Assembly: GCF_000148525.1 (NCBI RefSeq)
Contig: NZ_AEDU01000032.1
Location: 1 to 58,970 of the forward strand
DNA: 58,970 nucleotides
Source of the DNA: Streptococcus mitis SK564
Lineage (GTDB): Bacteria > Bacillota > Bacilli > Lactobacillales > Streptococcaceae
Direction of reading: 5' to 3'
The notes under the pieces were generated by a model that was not told where the DNA came from, did not search any database, and saw only the letters and a list, made by a program, of their open reading frames with translations. The position numbers and the translations under genes are program-made. Below are positions 27,664 to 36,215 of this stretch, one piece after another. Each line of letters starts with the position of its first letter. Within the stretch, counting starts at the first letter, position 1.

Positions 27664-28993
27664 ACTTTATGATCGTTGTAGTCAGGAAAGTCGAGATTTA
27701 CATGAAAGTCTAGTCGCTACTGGTCTTTCTCAACTTGGAGTAGTCATCGATGCAGATGGTTTTCTGCCTGATGGTCTGGTCTCTCCTTTTACTTATTATC
27801 TAGGATATGAAAAGGGAAAACCTCTCTATTTTAATCAAGTCCCTGTTCCAGCTTTTTGGGAAATTTCAGGAAATAATCAGTCTGCTCGTATTGAGGATAT
27901 GACACAGGAGAGAGCTGTCATTCATTATGCTGACGGAATGCAGGCTCGTTTGGTTAGGCAAGTAGATTGGAAAGACCTAGAAGGTCGAGTCCGTCAAGTT
28001 GATCATTATAATCGCTTTGGTGCTTGCTTTGCTACAACGACTTATAGCGCAGATAGTGAGTCGATTATGACCGTTTACCAAGATGTCAACAGTCAACAAG
28101 TTTTACTTGAAAACCATGTGACGGGTGATATCTTATTGACTTTGCCTGGTCAGTCCATGCGTTACTTTGCAAATAAGGTTGAATTTATCACCTTCTTTTT
28201 GCAAGATTTGGAAATAGATACAAGTCAGCTTATCTTTAATACCTTAGCGACTCCTTTCTTGGTTTCCTTCCATTATCCAGATAAATCTGGCTCAGATATC
28301 CTGGTTTGGCAGGAACCTCTCTATGATGCCATTCCAGGCAATATGCAGTTGATTTTAGAGAGTGATGATGTGCGTACTAAGAAAATCATCATTCCCAACA
28401 AGGCGACTTATGAGCGCGCTTTAGAGTTGACTGACGAGAAATACCATGATCAGTTTGTGCACTTGGGTTACCATTACCAGTTTAAACGAGATAATTTCCT
28501 AAGACGAGATGCCTTGATCTTGACTAATTCAGATCAGATTGAGCAAGTAGAAGCAATCGTAGAAGCCTTGCCTGATGTTACCTTCCGTATCGCAGCGGTG
28601 ACAGAGATGTCTTCTAAGCTCTTAGACATGCTTCGCTATCCTAATGTGGTACTTTACCAGAATGCTAGTCCACAGAAGATTCAGGAGCTCTATCAATTGT
28701 CGGATATTTACTTGGATATCAACCACAGTAATGAGTTGTTGCAGGCGGTGCGTCAGGCCTTTGAGCACAATCTCATGATTCTTGGATTTAATCAGACAGT
28801 GCACAATAGACTCTATATCGCTCCTGATCATCTATTTGAAAGTAGTGAAGTTTCTGCTTTGGTTGAGACCATTAAACTGGCCCTTTCAGATGTTGATCAA
28901 ATGCGTCAGGCACTTGGAAAGCAAGGCCAACATGCCAACTATGTTGACTTGGTGCGATATCAGGAAACTATGCAAACTGTTTTAGGAGGCTAA
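27656..28993 (+). CDS. gtfB: GtfB, non-catalytic partner of the O-GlcNAc transferase
   Basis: 445 residues. The N-terminal part (TGLSQLGVVIDADGFLPDGL onward) is the GtfB-specific acceptor-binding region. The C-terminal part from about 284 (RRDALILTNSDQIEQVEAI, YPNVVLYQNAS, IYLDINHSNELL) is clearly the same module as the add-on domain of the GlyA/D/E-type enzymes in this island. GtfB lacks the EX7E catalytic motif. It binds and stabilises GtfA and recognises the partly glycosylated polypeptide. The end is close to asp4, whose ribosome binding site (TTAGGAGG) lies inside gtfB. Confidence 0.94.
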   Translation: MIELYDRCSQESRDLHESLVATGLSQLGVVIDADGFLPDGLVSPFTYYLGYEKGKPLYFNQVPVPAFWEISGNNQSARIEDMTQERAVIHYADGMQARLVRQVDWKDLEGRVRQVDHYNRFGACFATTTYSADSESIMTVYQDVNSQQVLLENHVTGDILLTLPGQSMRYFANKVEFITFFLQDLEIDTSQLIFNTLATPFLVSFHYPDKSGSDILVWQEPLYDAIPGNMQLILESDDVRTKKIIIPNKATYERALELTDEKYHDQFVHLGYHYQFKRDNFLRRDALILTNSDQIEQVEAIVEALPDVTFRIAAVTEMSSKLLDMLRYPNVVLYQNASPQKIQELYQLSDIYLDINHSNELLQAVRQAFEHNLMILGFNQTVHNRLYIAPDHLFESSEVSALVETIKLALSDVDQMRQALGKQGQHANYVDLVRYQETMQTVLGG

Positions 28994-28994
28994 C

Positions 28995-29174
28995 ATGTCA
29001 GACGAAGATTTATTTTACAAAGACGTTGAAGGTCGCATGGAAGAGTTGAAACAAAAACCCATCAAGAAAGAAAAAGAAACCCGAGGGGAAAAGATTAGTA
29101 AGACTTTTTCACTCTTACTGGGGTTGATGATTCTGATTGGTTTGCTCTTTACTTTGCTAGGAATTTTGAGGTAG
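28995..29174 (+). CDS. asp4: Accessory Sec system small membrane protein Asp4
   Basis: A 59-residue protein (MSDEDLFYKDVEGRMEELKQ at the start, ending LLFTLLGILR). It has a charged N-terminal half and one C-terminal membrane segment (SLLLGLMILIGLLFTLLGIL), resembling SecE in layout. AGGAGG lies just upstream, inside the end of gtfB. Asp4 is thought to serve as a SecE-like partner of SecY2. It is four bases from asp5. Confidence 0.88.
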   Translation: MSDEDLFYKDVEGRMEELKQKPIKKEKETRGEKISKTFSLLLGLMILIGLLFTLLGILR

Positions 29175-29178
29175 GTCT

Positions 29179-29403
29179 ATGATTGAAATACTAATTATTT
29201 TAGCTATTGTCCTCTCTATTGCTTTGATTGTATTGGTAACTATACAACCCCGTCAAAATCAACTCTTTTCCATGGATGCCACTAGTAATATTGGTAAACC
29301 AAGCTACTGGCAGAGCAACACCTTGGTAAAGGTGCTCACCTTATTAGTGAGTTTGGCCTTATTCGTTCTACTATTAACCTTTATGGTAATAACTTACAAA
29401 TAA
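29179..29403 (+). CDS. asp5: Accessory Sec system protein Asp5 (SecG-like)
   Basis: 74 residues with two hydrophobic segments (IEILIILAIVLSIALIVLV and LTLLVSLALFVLLLTFMVI) separated by a polar loop (PRQNQLFSMDATSNIG). This hairpin layout is that of SecG. It is the last gene of the accessory Sec operon and is followed directly by a strong bidirectional terminator. Confidence 0.88.
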   Translation: MIEILIILAIVLSIALIVLVTIQPRQNQLFSMDATSNIGKPSYWQSNTLVKVLTLLVSLALFVLLLTFMVITYK

Positions 29404-29455
29404 AAGAAAACTTCAGATATTCACCTTTTGTGATTGGTCTGAAGTTTTCTTTTTT
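29404..29455. terminator. Bidirectional terminator between asp5 and the convergent exporter gene
   Basis: AAAGAAAACTTCAGA pairs with TCTGAAGTTTTCTTT around a ~20-base loop, with A runs on the left and T runs on the right. It can serve both converging genes. Confidence 0.88.
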
Positions 29456-30407
29456 ACTGTCCATATTTTTGGTAAAAATCAACTTTGACTTGGATGAAGG
29501 TTTTGGCTTCACGTAGGAGTTGAAGAAGGGTGGCGCGGGTTTCAAATTCTTCTCTTGTCTTGGGGAGACTGCGGTTCCGGAAGACTTCCAGATAACGTTC
29601 AATTTCATCTAGTAAATCAGAAGCAGGATTGGTCTGGCTTAGTTGACCGGCAATTTTTGAAAAGAGTTGGGCCAAAATCAGACTTTCACTGGCAGCTAGG
29701 TGACAGGTGTTGATTTGCTGGGCCATATTTCGCAGGATACGACTTTGTCGCTGTCTCATCTCAAAGTAGTGAATATGGTAATCAGTCTGGTGAAAGAGCT
29801 GGTCAGAGTGATCTAGATAGACCAGTTTGAGGGCTTCTTCCAAAAGGGTGTCCAATTCTTCAACTAACTGTGCTCGGTTGCGTCCATCCCCTCTGGATAA
29901 ATAATATTTGAAGCGCTGGAGAATATCTTTTAACTTTTCTTCTACCAATGTGTGGTAGTGATGAATCTCCTCTTCTCGTGAAGGCATGTAGAGATTGACC
30001 AGTAGGGCAAATCCTGTACCAATAGCAAAGAGAAGGAATTCGTTGACTAGGAGGTCTGGAGAGGTTGACTCTTGCACCAAGAGATGGCTAACCAAAACCG
30101 TGCTTGGTGTGATGCCAATTTCCCAGCCCATCTTGTAGGCTAGGGGAACATAAAGAGCCAGATAGAGGCCAAGGCTCCAGATATGAAATCCGCTCAAGTG
30201 AAAAGCCAAAACCCCGATAACCAGAGCCAGAAGCATGGAAAAGAGCCGATTGCGGGCCAGTTTTAAGGTACTTCTACGCGTATCAGATAGGCTCAAGAGG
30301 GCGATGATTCCAGCCGAGACAGCTGAGGAGAGATTGAGAAAATAAGCAAGAAGGCAGGCAAGACAGGTAGCTAAGATGAGCTTGGTCGTACGTTGACTAA
30401 TAGACAT
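29454..30407 (-). CDS. FUSC/ArAE-family membrane protein (aromatic acid exporter-like)
   Basis: 317 residues. The N-terminal half has about five hydrophobic segments (LILATCLACLLAYFL, GIIALLSLSDTRRS, LFSMLLALVIGVLAF, and further), the pattern of the YgaE/ArAE (DUF939) family. The C-terminal half is helical and charged (EEEIHHYHTLVEEKLKDILQ), cytoplasmic. Proteins of this family are proposed efflux pumps for aromatic acids or similar compounds; substrate unknown. It is conserved next to sstT and has the island's terminator at its 3' end, marking the right border of the accessory island. Confidence 0.82.
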   Translation of the reverse strand: MSISQRTTKLILATCLACLLAYFLNLSSAVSAGIIALLSLSDTRRSTLKLARNRLFSMLLALVIGVLAFHLSGFHIWSLGLYLALYVPLAYKMGWEIGITPSTVLVSHLLVQESTSPDLLVNEFLLFAIGTGFALLVNLYMPSREEEIHHYHTLVEEKLKDILQRFKYYLSRGDGRNRAQLVEELDTLLEEALKLVYLDHSDQLFHQTDYHIHYFEMRQRQSRILRNMAQQINTCHLAASESLILAQLFSKIAGQLSQTNPASDLLDEIERYLEVFRNRSLPKTREEFETRATLLQLLREAKTFIQVKVDFYQKYGQ

Positions 30408-30433
30408 AAGAATTTCCTGGTAAGTTAGAATAA

Positions 30434-30473
30434 AAGCGTAAAAGACAAGACCTGAGCAGGCTTGTCTTTATGC
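30434..30473 (-). terminator. Terminator of sstT
   Basis: Immediately after the sstT stop on the minus strand, AAAGACAAG pairs with CTTGTCTTT across an 11-base loop, and the stem can be extended by flanking AGCG/CGCT. A short T run follows. Confidence 0.7.
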
Positions 30474-30474
30474 G

Positions 30475-31680
30475 CTATTTTTTACGGGCTGCTGCGTATT
30501 CGGCAACGGCAGTAAAGAGGACGTCTGTAGAAGAGTTAAGGGCTGTTTCACATGAGTCTTGGATGACACCAATCACAAAACCAACTCCGACAACTTGCAT
30601 GGCAATATCGTTAGAAATACCGAAAAGGCTACAAGCAACTGGGATAAGAAGGAGGGAACCTCCCGCAATACCAGAAGCACCACAGGCTGAGATAGCTGCC
30701 ACTACACTGAGGACAAAGGCTGTGGCGAAGTCAACGGGGATTCCAAGAGTATTTACTGCAGCAAGGGTCAAAACGTTAATGGTAATCGCTGCTCCGGCCA
30801 TGTTGATAGTAGAACCAAGTGGGATAGAAACAGAATAGGTATCTGGATCCAGACCGAGGTCGTGGCAAAGTTTCATATTGACAGGGATATTAGCCGCAGA
30901 ACTACGAGTAAAGAAGGCTGTCACACCGCTGACACGCAAACATTTCCAAACGAGGGGATAAGGGTTTCTCTTCATAAAGAGGAAGGCAATTAGCGGATTG
31001 ACTACCAGAGCCACAAAGAACATGGTTGTCACCAAGAGGGCAAGCAAGATTCCGTAGTTGGCTAGGCTTCCGATTCCCTTATCAGAAATAGTTTTGAAGA
31101 CAAGGCCAAGGATTCCAAATGGAGCCAGGTTGATAATCCATTCGACAATTTTAGAAGTCACATCAGCCATAGTTTTCAGTAATTCTTTACTATTTTTGCT
31201 GGCTTCTCTCATAGCAATCCCGAAAACAACTGCCCAAGATAGGATACCGATGTAGTTGGCAGTAATGAGGGCATTAACTGGATTGTCAACTAGTTTGAGC
31301 AAGAGGTTGCTGAGGACTTGTCCAATCCCATCTGGTGGAGCAATATCGGTATTAGCGCTATTTAGGGTAATTTCAACAGGTACGATGAAACTTGCTAGTA
31401 CAGCGATAAGGGCAGCCGCAAAGGTTCCCACCAAGTAAAGGAAGATAACGGTTTTCATATTGCTATCTTGTCCCTTTTGATGTTGGGAAAGGGCATTGGC
31501 AACGAGGGCAAAGACCAGAATCGGTGCGATGGCTTTGAGGCCACCAACAAAGAGATCTCCTAGCAGGCCAATTCCTGAAATATTAGGAAATGTCAGTCCT
31601 AGGGTTCCTCCAATAAGCATGCCAATCAAAATTCGTTTGATTAGGCTTGCCTTATTCCAAGCATGAATGAATTTTTTCAT
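30475..31680 (-). CDS. sstT: Sodium/serine-threonine symporter SstT
   Basis: 401 residues of the dicarboxylate/amino acid:cation symporter family. Seen: the N-terminal [15 protein letters not shown], several transmembrane helices, the serine-rich hairpin region [14 protein letters not shown], the conserved [15 protein letters not shown] motif, and a C-terminal segment [20 protein letters not shown]. The SstT subfamily imports serine and threonine with sodium. Its own promoter lies upstream on the minus strand, and AAGGAG precedes the ATG. Confidence 0.92.
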   Translation of the reverse strand: MKKFIHAWNKASLIKRILIGMLIGGTLGLTFPNISGIGLLGDLFVGGLKAIAPILVFALVANALSQHQKGQDSNMKTVIFLYLVGTFAAALIAVLASFIVPVEITLNSANTDIAPPDGIGQVLSNLLLKLVDNPVNALITANYIGILSWAVVFGIAMREASKNSKELLKTMADVTSKIVEWIINLAPFGILGLVFKTISDKGIGSLANYGILLALLVTTMFFVALVVNPLIAFLFMKRNPYPLVWKCLRVSGVTAFFTRSSAANIPVNMKLCHDLGLDPDTYSVSIPLGSTINMAGAAITINVLTLAAVNTLGIPVDFATAFVLSVVAAISACGASGIAGGSLLLIPVACSLFGISNDIAMQVVGVGFVIGVIQDSCETALNSSTDVLFTAVAEYAAARKK

Positions 31681-31710
31681 AACAATCTCCTTTGTTGTGT
31701 AATGTTTATG

Positions 31711-31739
31711 ATTATAGTATAAATATGAACTAAAATCAA
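31711..31739 (-). promoter_or_regulatory. Promoter of sstT
   Basis: On the minus strand, -35 TTGATT (31734-31739) and -10 TATAAT (31711-31716) are separated by 17 bases and lie 31 bases before the start codon. Confidence 0.8.
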
Positions 31740-31785
31740 GAATTTTCTGTCTATTTTTGAAATTATTTTTGAATATTTATGGAGA

Positions 31786-31813
31786 ATGACACTTTATGAA
31801 AGTATGGTATAAT
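31786..31813 (+). promoter_or_regulatory. Promoter of the MscS-like gene
   Basis: -35-like ATGACA (31786-31791), 16-base spacer, -10 TATAAT (31808-31813) with the TGn extension (TGG at 31805-31807). Confidence 0.75.
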
Positions 31814-31831
31814 AAATGAAAGGAGTTTTCT

Positions 31832-32398
31832 ATGCAAGAATTTATTCAAACCTATCTCAATAAGCTTGATGTTACAGCGATTATCGAGAATATCTTAACC
31901 AAGTTACTTTCTCTTTTATTCTTATTTTTACTCTTTTATATAGCTAAGAAATTGCTCCATGCCATGGTGCAGAGAATTGTTAAACCTTCTCTAAAAATGT
32001 CTCGTCACGATGTCGGGCGTCAGAAAACCATCTCACGTCTGTTAGAAAATGTGTTTAATTATACCCTTTATTTCTTTTTGCTTTACTGCATTTTGTCGAT
32101 TTTAGGTTTGCCAGTTTCTAGTTTGCTGGCAGGTGCTGGAATCGCTGGGGTGGCTATTGGGATGGGAGCCCAAGGTTTTCTGTCTGATGTTATCAATGGC
32201 TTTTTCATCCTCTTCGAACGTCAACTGGATGTGGGGGATGAGGTTGTTCTGACAAATGGGCCTATTACTGTCTCGGGCAAGGTCGTCAGCGTTGGTATTC
32301 GAACAACACAACTCAGAGGAGAAGATCAGGTTCTGCACTTCGTCCCCAATCGGAATATTACCGTTGTCAGCAATTTCTCTCGTACAGACCAGGCCTGA
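31832..32398 (+). CDS. Short MscS-family mechanosensitive channel
   Basis: 188 residues. An N-terminal membrane helix (LLSLLFLFLLFYIAKKLL) and a second one (YTLYFFLLYCILSILGL) are followed by the pore helix pattern LAGAGIAGVAIGMGAQGFLSDVINGFFILFE (given here in part: GAGIAGVAIGMGAQ) and the beta domain ending VPNRNITVVSNFSR. The protein stops straight after the beta domain. The alpha/beta vestibule found in E. coli MscS is missing, so it is a minimal or truncated channel. It precedes corA by about 50 bases but corA has its own promoter. Confidence 0.8.
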   Translation: MQEFIQTYLNKLDVTAIIENILTKLLSLLFLFLLFYIAKKLLHAMVQRIVKPSLKMSRHDVGRQKTISRLLENVFNYTLYFFLLYCILSILGLPVSSLLAGAGIAGVAIGMGAQGFLSDVINGFFILFERQLDVGDEVVLTNGPITVSGKVVSVGIRTTQLRGEDQVLHFVPNRNITVVSNFSRTDQA

Positions 32399-32423
32399 AA
32401 TTTTAGCAGATTTATGGTACAAT
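32395..32423 (+). promoter_or_regulatory. Promoter of corA
   Basis: -35-like CTGAAA (32395-32400) overlaps the end of the MscS gene; the -10 TACAAT (32418-32423) follows after 17 bases and has the TGn extension. Confidence 0.7.
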
Positions 32424-32449
32424 AGAAAGAGTTTAATAAAGGAGAAAAG

Positions 32450-33355
32450 ATGGTTTTAGAAAAGCAGTTGGGCAATGGTTGTACCTGGATAGACCTTGAT
32501 GTGGATAAGATTAAAAATATGGAAGATCTTTCTGACATCTATGGATTGGACAAGGAAACCATTGAGTATGCTCTGGATAGAAATGAACGAGCTCATATGG
32601 ATTATAACCGTGAAACGGAGACGGTAACCTTTATTTATAATGTTCTTGATTTAGAAAAAGACAAAGAATATTATGAAGCGATTCCGATGACCTTTATCGT
32701 CGAAAGACAACGAATGATTACCATCAGCAACCATAAGAATGCTTATGTCATTGATCAGATGTCAGCTTATCTGGATAGCCATGAGTCGCTTTCTATTTAC
32801 AAGTTTCTCTTTGCTGGTTTAGAGATTATCAGTAACGCTTATTATCCTGTCATTGAAGAGATGGATAAAAGTAAGGACGAAATTAGTGCCTTGCTACGTC
32901 AAACTACAACAAAGAAAAATCTCTTCGCCCTCTCTGACTTGGAGACAGGTATGGTTTACTTGACAGCAGCAGCAAAACAAAATCGACTCCTCTTGGAACA
33001 TATCCAGGGCCATGCTCTTTATCGGAGATTTAATGATGTCGAACGAGAGCAGTTTGATGATGCCATGATTGAAGCCCATCAGTTGGTGTCTATGACAGAC
33101 TTGATTTCTCAAGTCTTGCAACAACTCTCAGCTTCTTACAACAACATCCTAAACAATAACTTGAATGATAGTTTGTCAATTTTGACTATTATCTCCGTCT
33201 TACTAGCAGTACTTGCGGTTATTACAGGTTTCTTCGGAATGAATGTTCCTCTACCATTTACAGAAGAGCCAAATGCTTGGATTTATATCTTAATGACTAG
33301 CTTGATTTTATGGGTGGCCTTATCTCAATGGCTGAAGAAAATTACTAGAAAATAA
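32450..33355 (+). CDS. corA: CorA-family magnesium transporter
   Basis: 301 residues. The large N-terminal cytoplasmic domain ends in a long helix, followed by two C-terminal membrane segments (SILTIISVLLAVLAVITGFF and WIYILMTSLILWVALSQW). The signature GMN motif lies in FFGMNVPLPF between them. The family imports Mg2+ (and Co2+) as a pentamer. AAGGAG precedes the ATG. yqeG follows after 16 bases. Confidence 0.9.
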   Translation: MVLEKQLGNGCTWIDLDVDKIKNMEDLSDIYGLDKETIEYALDRNERAHMDYNRETETVTFIYNVLDLEKDKEYYEAIPMTFIVERQRMITISNHKNAYVIDQMSAYLDSHESLSIYKFLFAGLEIISNAYYPVIEEMDKSKDEISALLRQTTTKKNLFALSDLETGMVYLTAAAKQNRLLLEHIQGHALYRRFNDVEREQFDDAMIEAHQLVSMTDLISQVLQQLSASYNNILNNNLNDSLSILTIISVLLAVLAVITGFFGMNVPLPFTEEPNAWIYILMTSLILWVALSQWLKKITRK

Positions 33356-33371
33356 AAGAAAAGGAGCCAAA

Positions 33372-33899
33372 ATGGTGATTGAAAACTACATGCCAGACTT
33401 TGCTGTAGAAGCAGTTTATGATTTGACAGTCCAAAGCCTGCAGGCGCAGGGAATCAAGGCTGTTTTGGTCGATTTGGATAATACCCTCATAGCTTGGAAC
33501 AACCCAGATGGGACACCAGAGATGAAGCAATGGTTACATGACCTTCGGGACGCGAGCATTCGCATCATTGTGGTATCAAATAACACTAAAAAACGCGTCC
33601 AACGTGCAGTTGAGAAGTTTGGAATTGATTACGTTTATTGGGCTCTGAAGCCCTTCACATTTGGGATTGACCGTGCCATGAAGGAATTCCACTATGAGAA
33701 AAGTGAAGTGGTCATGGTCGGCGACCAGCTTATGACAGATATACGAGCAGCCCACCGTGCTGGCATTCGCTCAATTTTGGTCAAGCCCTTGGTTCAACAC
33801 GACTCGATCAAGACACAGATTAACCGTGCTCGTGAGCGCCGTGTTATGCGAAAAATCACTGAAAAGTACGGACCAATTACATATAAAAAAGGAATTTAA
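33372..33899 (+). CDS. yqeG: YqeG-family HAD phosphatase
   Basis: 175 residues of the HAD superfamily, subfamily IIIA. Motif I is VDLDNTLI with D34 and D36, motif II is VVSNNT, and motif III/IV lies in VVMVGDQLMTDIRAA. The YqeG family is conserved next to yqeH, yhbY and nadD in Firmicutes; the physiological substrate is not established here. It starts the conserved operon that runs to tmcAL, with yqeH two bases downstream. Confidence 0.9.
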   Translation: MVIENYMPDFAVEAVYDLTVQSLQAQGIKAVLVDLDNTLIAWNNPDGTPEMKQWLHDLRDASIRIIVVSNNTKKRVQRAVEKFGIDYVYWALKPFTFGIDRAMKEFHYEKSEVVMVGDQLMTDIRAAHRAGIRSILVKPLVQHDSIKTQINRARERRVMRKITEKYGPITYKKGI

Positions 33900-33901
33900 C
33901 T

Positions 33902-35008
33902 ATGGAAGAAATTCTCTGTATTGGTTGTGGAGCAACCATTCAGACGACAGACAAGGCTGGTCTTGGTTTCACTCCCCAGTCGGCACTTGAAAAAGGCTTG
34001 GAGACTGGCGAAGTTTATTGTCAACGCTGTTTCCGTCTTCGCCATTATAATGAGATCACAGATGTCCAGTTAACGGACGATGATTTCCTCAAGCTCTTGC
34101 ACGAGGTGGGAGACAGTGATGCCTTAGTGGTCAATGTCATTGATATCTTTGATTTTAATGGCTCTGTTATCCCAGGCTTGCCACGTTTTGTATCGGGCAA
34201 CGATGTCCTCTTGGTTGGAAATAAAAAAGATATCCTGCCCAAGTCTGTTAAACCAGGCAAGATTAGCCAGTGGCTGATGGAACGTGCCCATGAGGAAGGT
34301 CTTCGTCCTGTGGATGTCGTCCTAACTTCGGCACAAAACAAACAGGCCATTAAGGAAGTCATTGACAAGATTGAGCATTACCGTAAGGGGCGTGATGTCT
34401 ATGTAGTTGGGGTAACCAATGTCGGGAAATCAACCCTTATCAATGCCATTATTCAGGAAATTACGGGTGATCAGAATGTCATCACGACTTCTCGTTTTCC
34501 AGGTACAACCTTGGACAAAATCGAGATTCCGCTTGATGACGGATCTTATATTTATGATACGCCGGGAATCATCCACCGTCACCAGATGGCCCACTACTTG
34601 ACGGCTAAAAACCTCAAGTATGTCAGCCCCAAAAAGGAAATCAAGCCTAAAACCTATCAGCTTAATCCTGAACAAACCCTGTTTTTAGGAGGTCTCGGAC
34701 GCTTTGACTTCATTGCAGGTGAAAAGCAAGGTTTCACAGCCTTCTTTGACAATGAACTCAAATTGCATCGTACCAAGTTAGAAGGAGCGAGTGCTTTTTA
34801 CAACAAGCACGTCGGAACTCTTTTGACACCACCAAATAGCAAGGAAAAAGAAGATTTTCCAAAACTAGTTCAGCATGTATTTAACATTAAGGAAAAGACA
34901 GACTTAGTCATCTCAGGCCTAGGCTGGATCCGCGTAACAGGCACCGCCAAAGTTGCCGTCTGGGCACCAGAAGGCGTCGCCGTCGTCACACGAAAAGCAA
35001 TTATTTAA
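33902..35008 (+). CDS. yqeH: Ribosome biogenesis GTPase YqeH
   Basis: 368 residues. N-terminal zinc finger with CIGCG (C6, C9) and YCQRCFRLRHYNE. The circularly permuted GTPase domain shows the G4 motif NKKD before the G1 motif GVTNVGKSTL, then G3 DTPG. YqeH is required for 30S subunit (16S rRNA) maturation. It is followed by a 211-base gap with a structured element before yhbY, the largest gap in this operon. Confidence 0.94.
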   Translation: MEEILCIGCGATIQTTDKAGLGFTPQSALEKGLETGEVYCQRCFRLRHYNEITDVQLTDDDFLKLLHEVGDSDALVVNVIDIFDFNGSVIPGLPRFVSGNDVLLVGNKKDILPKSVKPGKISQWLMERAHEEGLRPVDVVLTSAQNKQAIKEVIDKIEHYRKGRDVYVVGVTNVGKSTLINAIIQEITGDQNVITTSRFPGTTLDKIEIPLDDGSYIYDTPGIIHRHQMAHYLTAKNLKYVSPKKEIKPKTYQLNPEQTLFLGGLGRFDFIAGEKQGFTAFFDNELKLHRTKLEGASAFYNKHVGTLLTPPNSKEKEDFPKLVQHVFNIKEKTDLVISGLGWIRVTGTAKVAVWAPEGVAVVTRKAII

Positions 35009-35046
35009 AACAAAATCACTGAGCGAACAAAGTGAGCTCATACAAA

Positions 35047-35200
35047 GATAGTTATTGCCGTGGTGTCTTGCCAATCGATAGATTGGCAAGGGGCACAATT
35101 GAGACCAAGGCTCAATTGTGAGGTCAGGAAATCCATTTTTCAAAGATGAAATCTTTGGAAAATTAGTTCCGACCGTCCCACACCACCTAAAATAACTATC
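35047..35200. repeat. Hairpin-rich element with inverted termini between yqeH and yhbY
   Basis: The ends form an imperfect terminal inverted repeat: GATAGTTATT at 35047-35056 pairs with AATAACTATC at 35191-35200, and TGGTGT at 35061-35066 pairs with ACACCA at 35180-35185. Inside are three hairpins: CTTGCCAATC/GATTGGCAAG (35067-35090), CACAATTGAG/CTCAATTGTG (35094-35120) and CAAAGAT/ATCTTTG extended by A/U pairs (35136-35162). No coding frame. It could be a MITE-like repeat or a structured leader of yhbY. It is not a BOX, and I could not match it to RUP or SPRITE. Confidence 0.7.
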
Positions 35201-35219
35201 AAAAAACAAGGAAGAAATT

Positions 35220-35531
35220 ATGTCATTAACATCAAAACAACGTGCCTTCCTCAACAGCCAGGCACATACCCTCAAACCCATCATCCAAATCGGGAAAAAT
35301 GGACTTAACGACCAAATCAAAACCAGCGTCCGTCAAGCTCTTGATGCTCGCGAATTGATTAAGGTAACGCTCTTACAAAACACAGATGAAAACATCCACG
35401 AAGTAGCTGAAATTTTGGAAGAAGAAATCGGTGTGGATACAGTCCAAAAAATCGGACGCATCTTGATTTTGTTTAAACAATCCAGCAAGAAAGAAAATCG
35501 TAAGATTTCTAAAAAAGTCAAAGAAATTTAA
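35220..35531 (+). CDS. yhbY: Ribosome assembly RNA-binding protein YhbY
   Basis: 103 residues of the CRM domain family: LTSKQRAFLNSQAHTLKPII, IGKNGLNDQI (the GxxG-type RNA-binding loop), ALDARELIKV and RILILFKQ. The family binds pre-50S ribosomal RNA. AAGGAAG precedes the ATG. nadD follows after 51 bases. Confidence 0.93.
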   Translation: MSLTSKQRAFLNSQAHTLKPIIQIGKNGLNDQIKTSVRQALDARELIKVTLLQNTDENIHEVAEILEEEIGVDTVQKIGRILILFKQSSKKENRKISKKVKEI

Positions 35532-35582
35532 AAACTATACTCCAAATAACTGTTTTTACAGAGAAATAAAGGAGACTAGCCT

Positions 35583-36215
35583 ATGGCAATCGAACTATTG
35601 ACTCCCTTTACCAAGGTAGAGTTGGAGCCAGAAATCAAGGAGAAAAAACGCAAACAAGTCGGGATTTTAGGGGGGAATTTTAACCCTGTTCACAATGCCC
35701 ATCTCATTGTTGCGGACCAAGTACGGCAACAGTTGGGACTGGACCAAGTTCTACTCATGCCTGAATACCAACCTCCTCATGTAGATAAAAAGGAAACCAT
35801 CCCTGAACACCATCGCCTCAAGATGCTTGAGTTGGCGATTGATAGGATTGACGGCTTAGCTATTGAAACGATTGAATTGGAGCGCAAGGGTATTTCTTAC
35901 ACCTACGACACCATGAAGATTTTGACAGAGCAACATCCAGATACGGATTATTACTTCATTATCGGAGCTGATATGGTGGATTATCTGCCTAAGTGGTATA
36001 GAATTGATGAGCTGGTTGACATGGTTCAGTTTGTGGGAGTTCAGCGCCCACGCTACAAGGCTGGGACTTCTTACCCAGTTATCTGGGTGGATGTGCCTCT
36101 CATGGATATCTCGTCCAGCATGGTGCGTGACTTCATTGCCCAAGGTCGGAAACCCAACTTTCTCCTACCTCAGCCAGTGCTAGACTACATCGAGAAGGAG
36201 GGGCTCTACGGATGA
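35583..36215 (+). CDS. nadD: Nicotinate-nucleotide adenylyltransferase NadD
   Basis: 210 residues. Nucleotidyl transferase motif [15 protein letters not shown] (HxGH-type site NPVHNAH) and the C-terminal ISSSMVRDF, which binds the nucleotide. It makes deamido-NAD from nicotinate mononucleotide and ATP. The ~28-residue N-terminal extension before the motif is usual in streptococci. It overlaps yqeK by four bases (ATGA). Confidence 0.95.
   Translation: MAIELLTPFTKVELEPEIKEKKRKQVGILGGNFNPVHNAHLIVADQVRQQLGLDQVLLMPEYQPPHVDKKETIPEHHRLKMLELAIDRIDGLAIETIELERKGISYTYDTMKILTEQHPDTDYYFIIGADMVDYLPKWYRIDELVDMVQFVGVQRPRYKAGTSYPVIWVDVPLMDISSSMVRDFIAQGRKPNFLLPQPVLDYIEKEGLYG

Noticed and set aside
30470..30838. 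122-codon open frame on + strand antisense to sstT
   Set aside because: Lies entirely within the well-supported sstT gene, no ribosome binding site, composition typical of a shadow frame.
35010..35219. BOX element between yqeH and yhbY
   Set aside because: No boxA or boxC motif is present; the inverted ends and hairpins are different.
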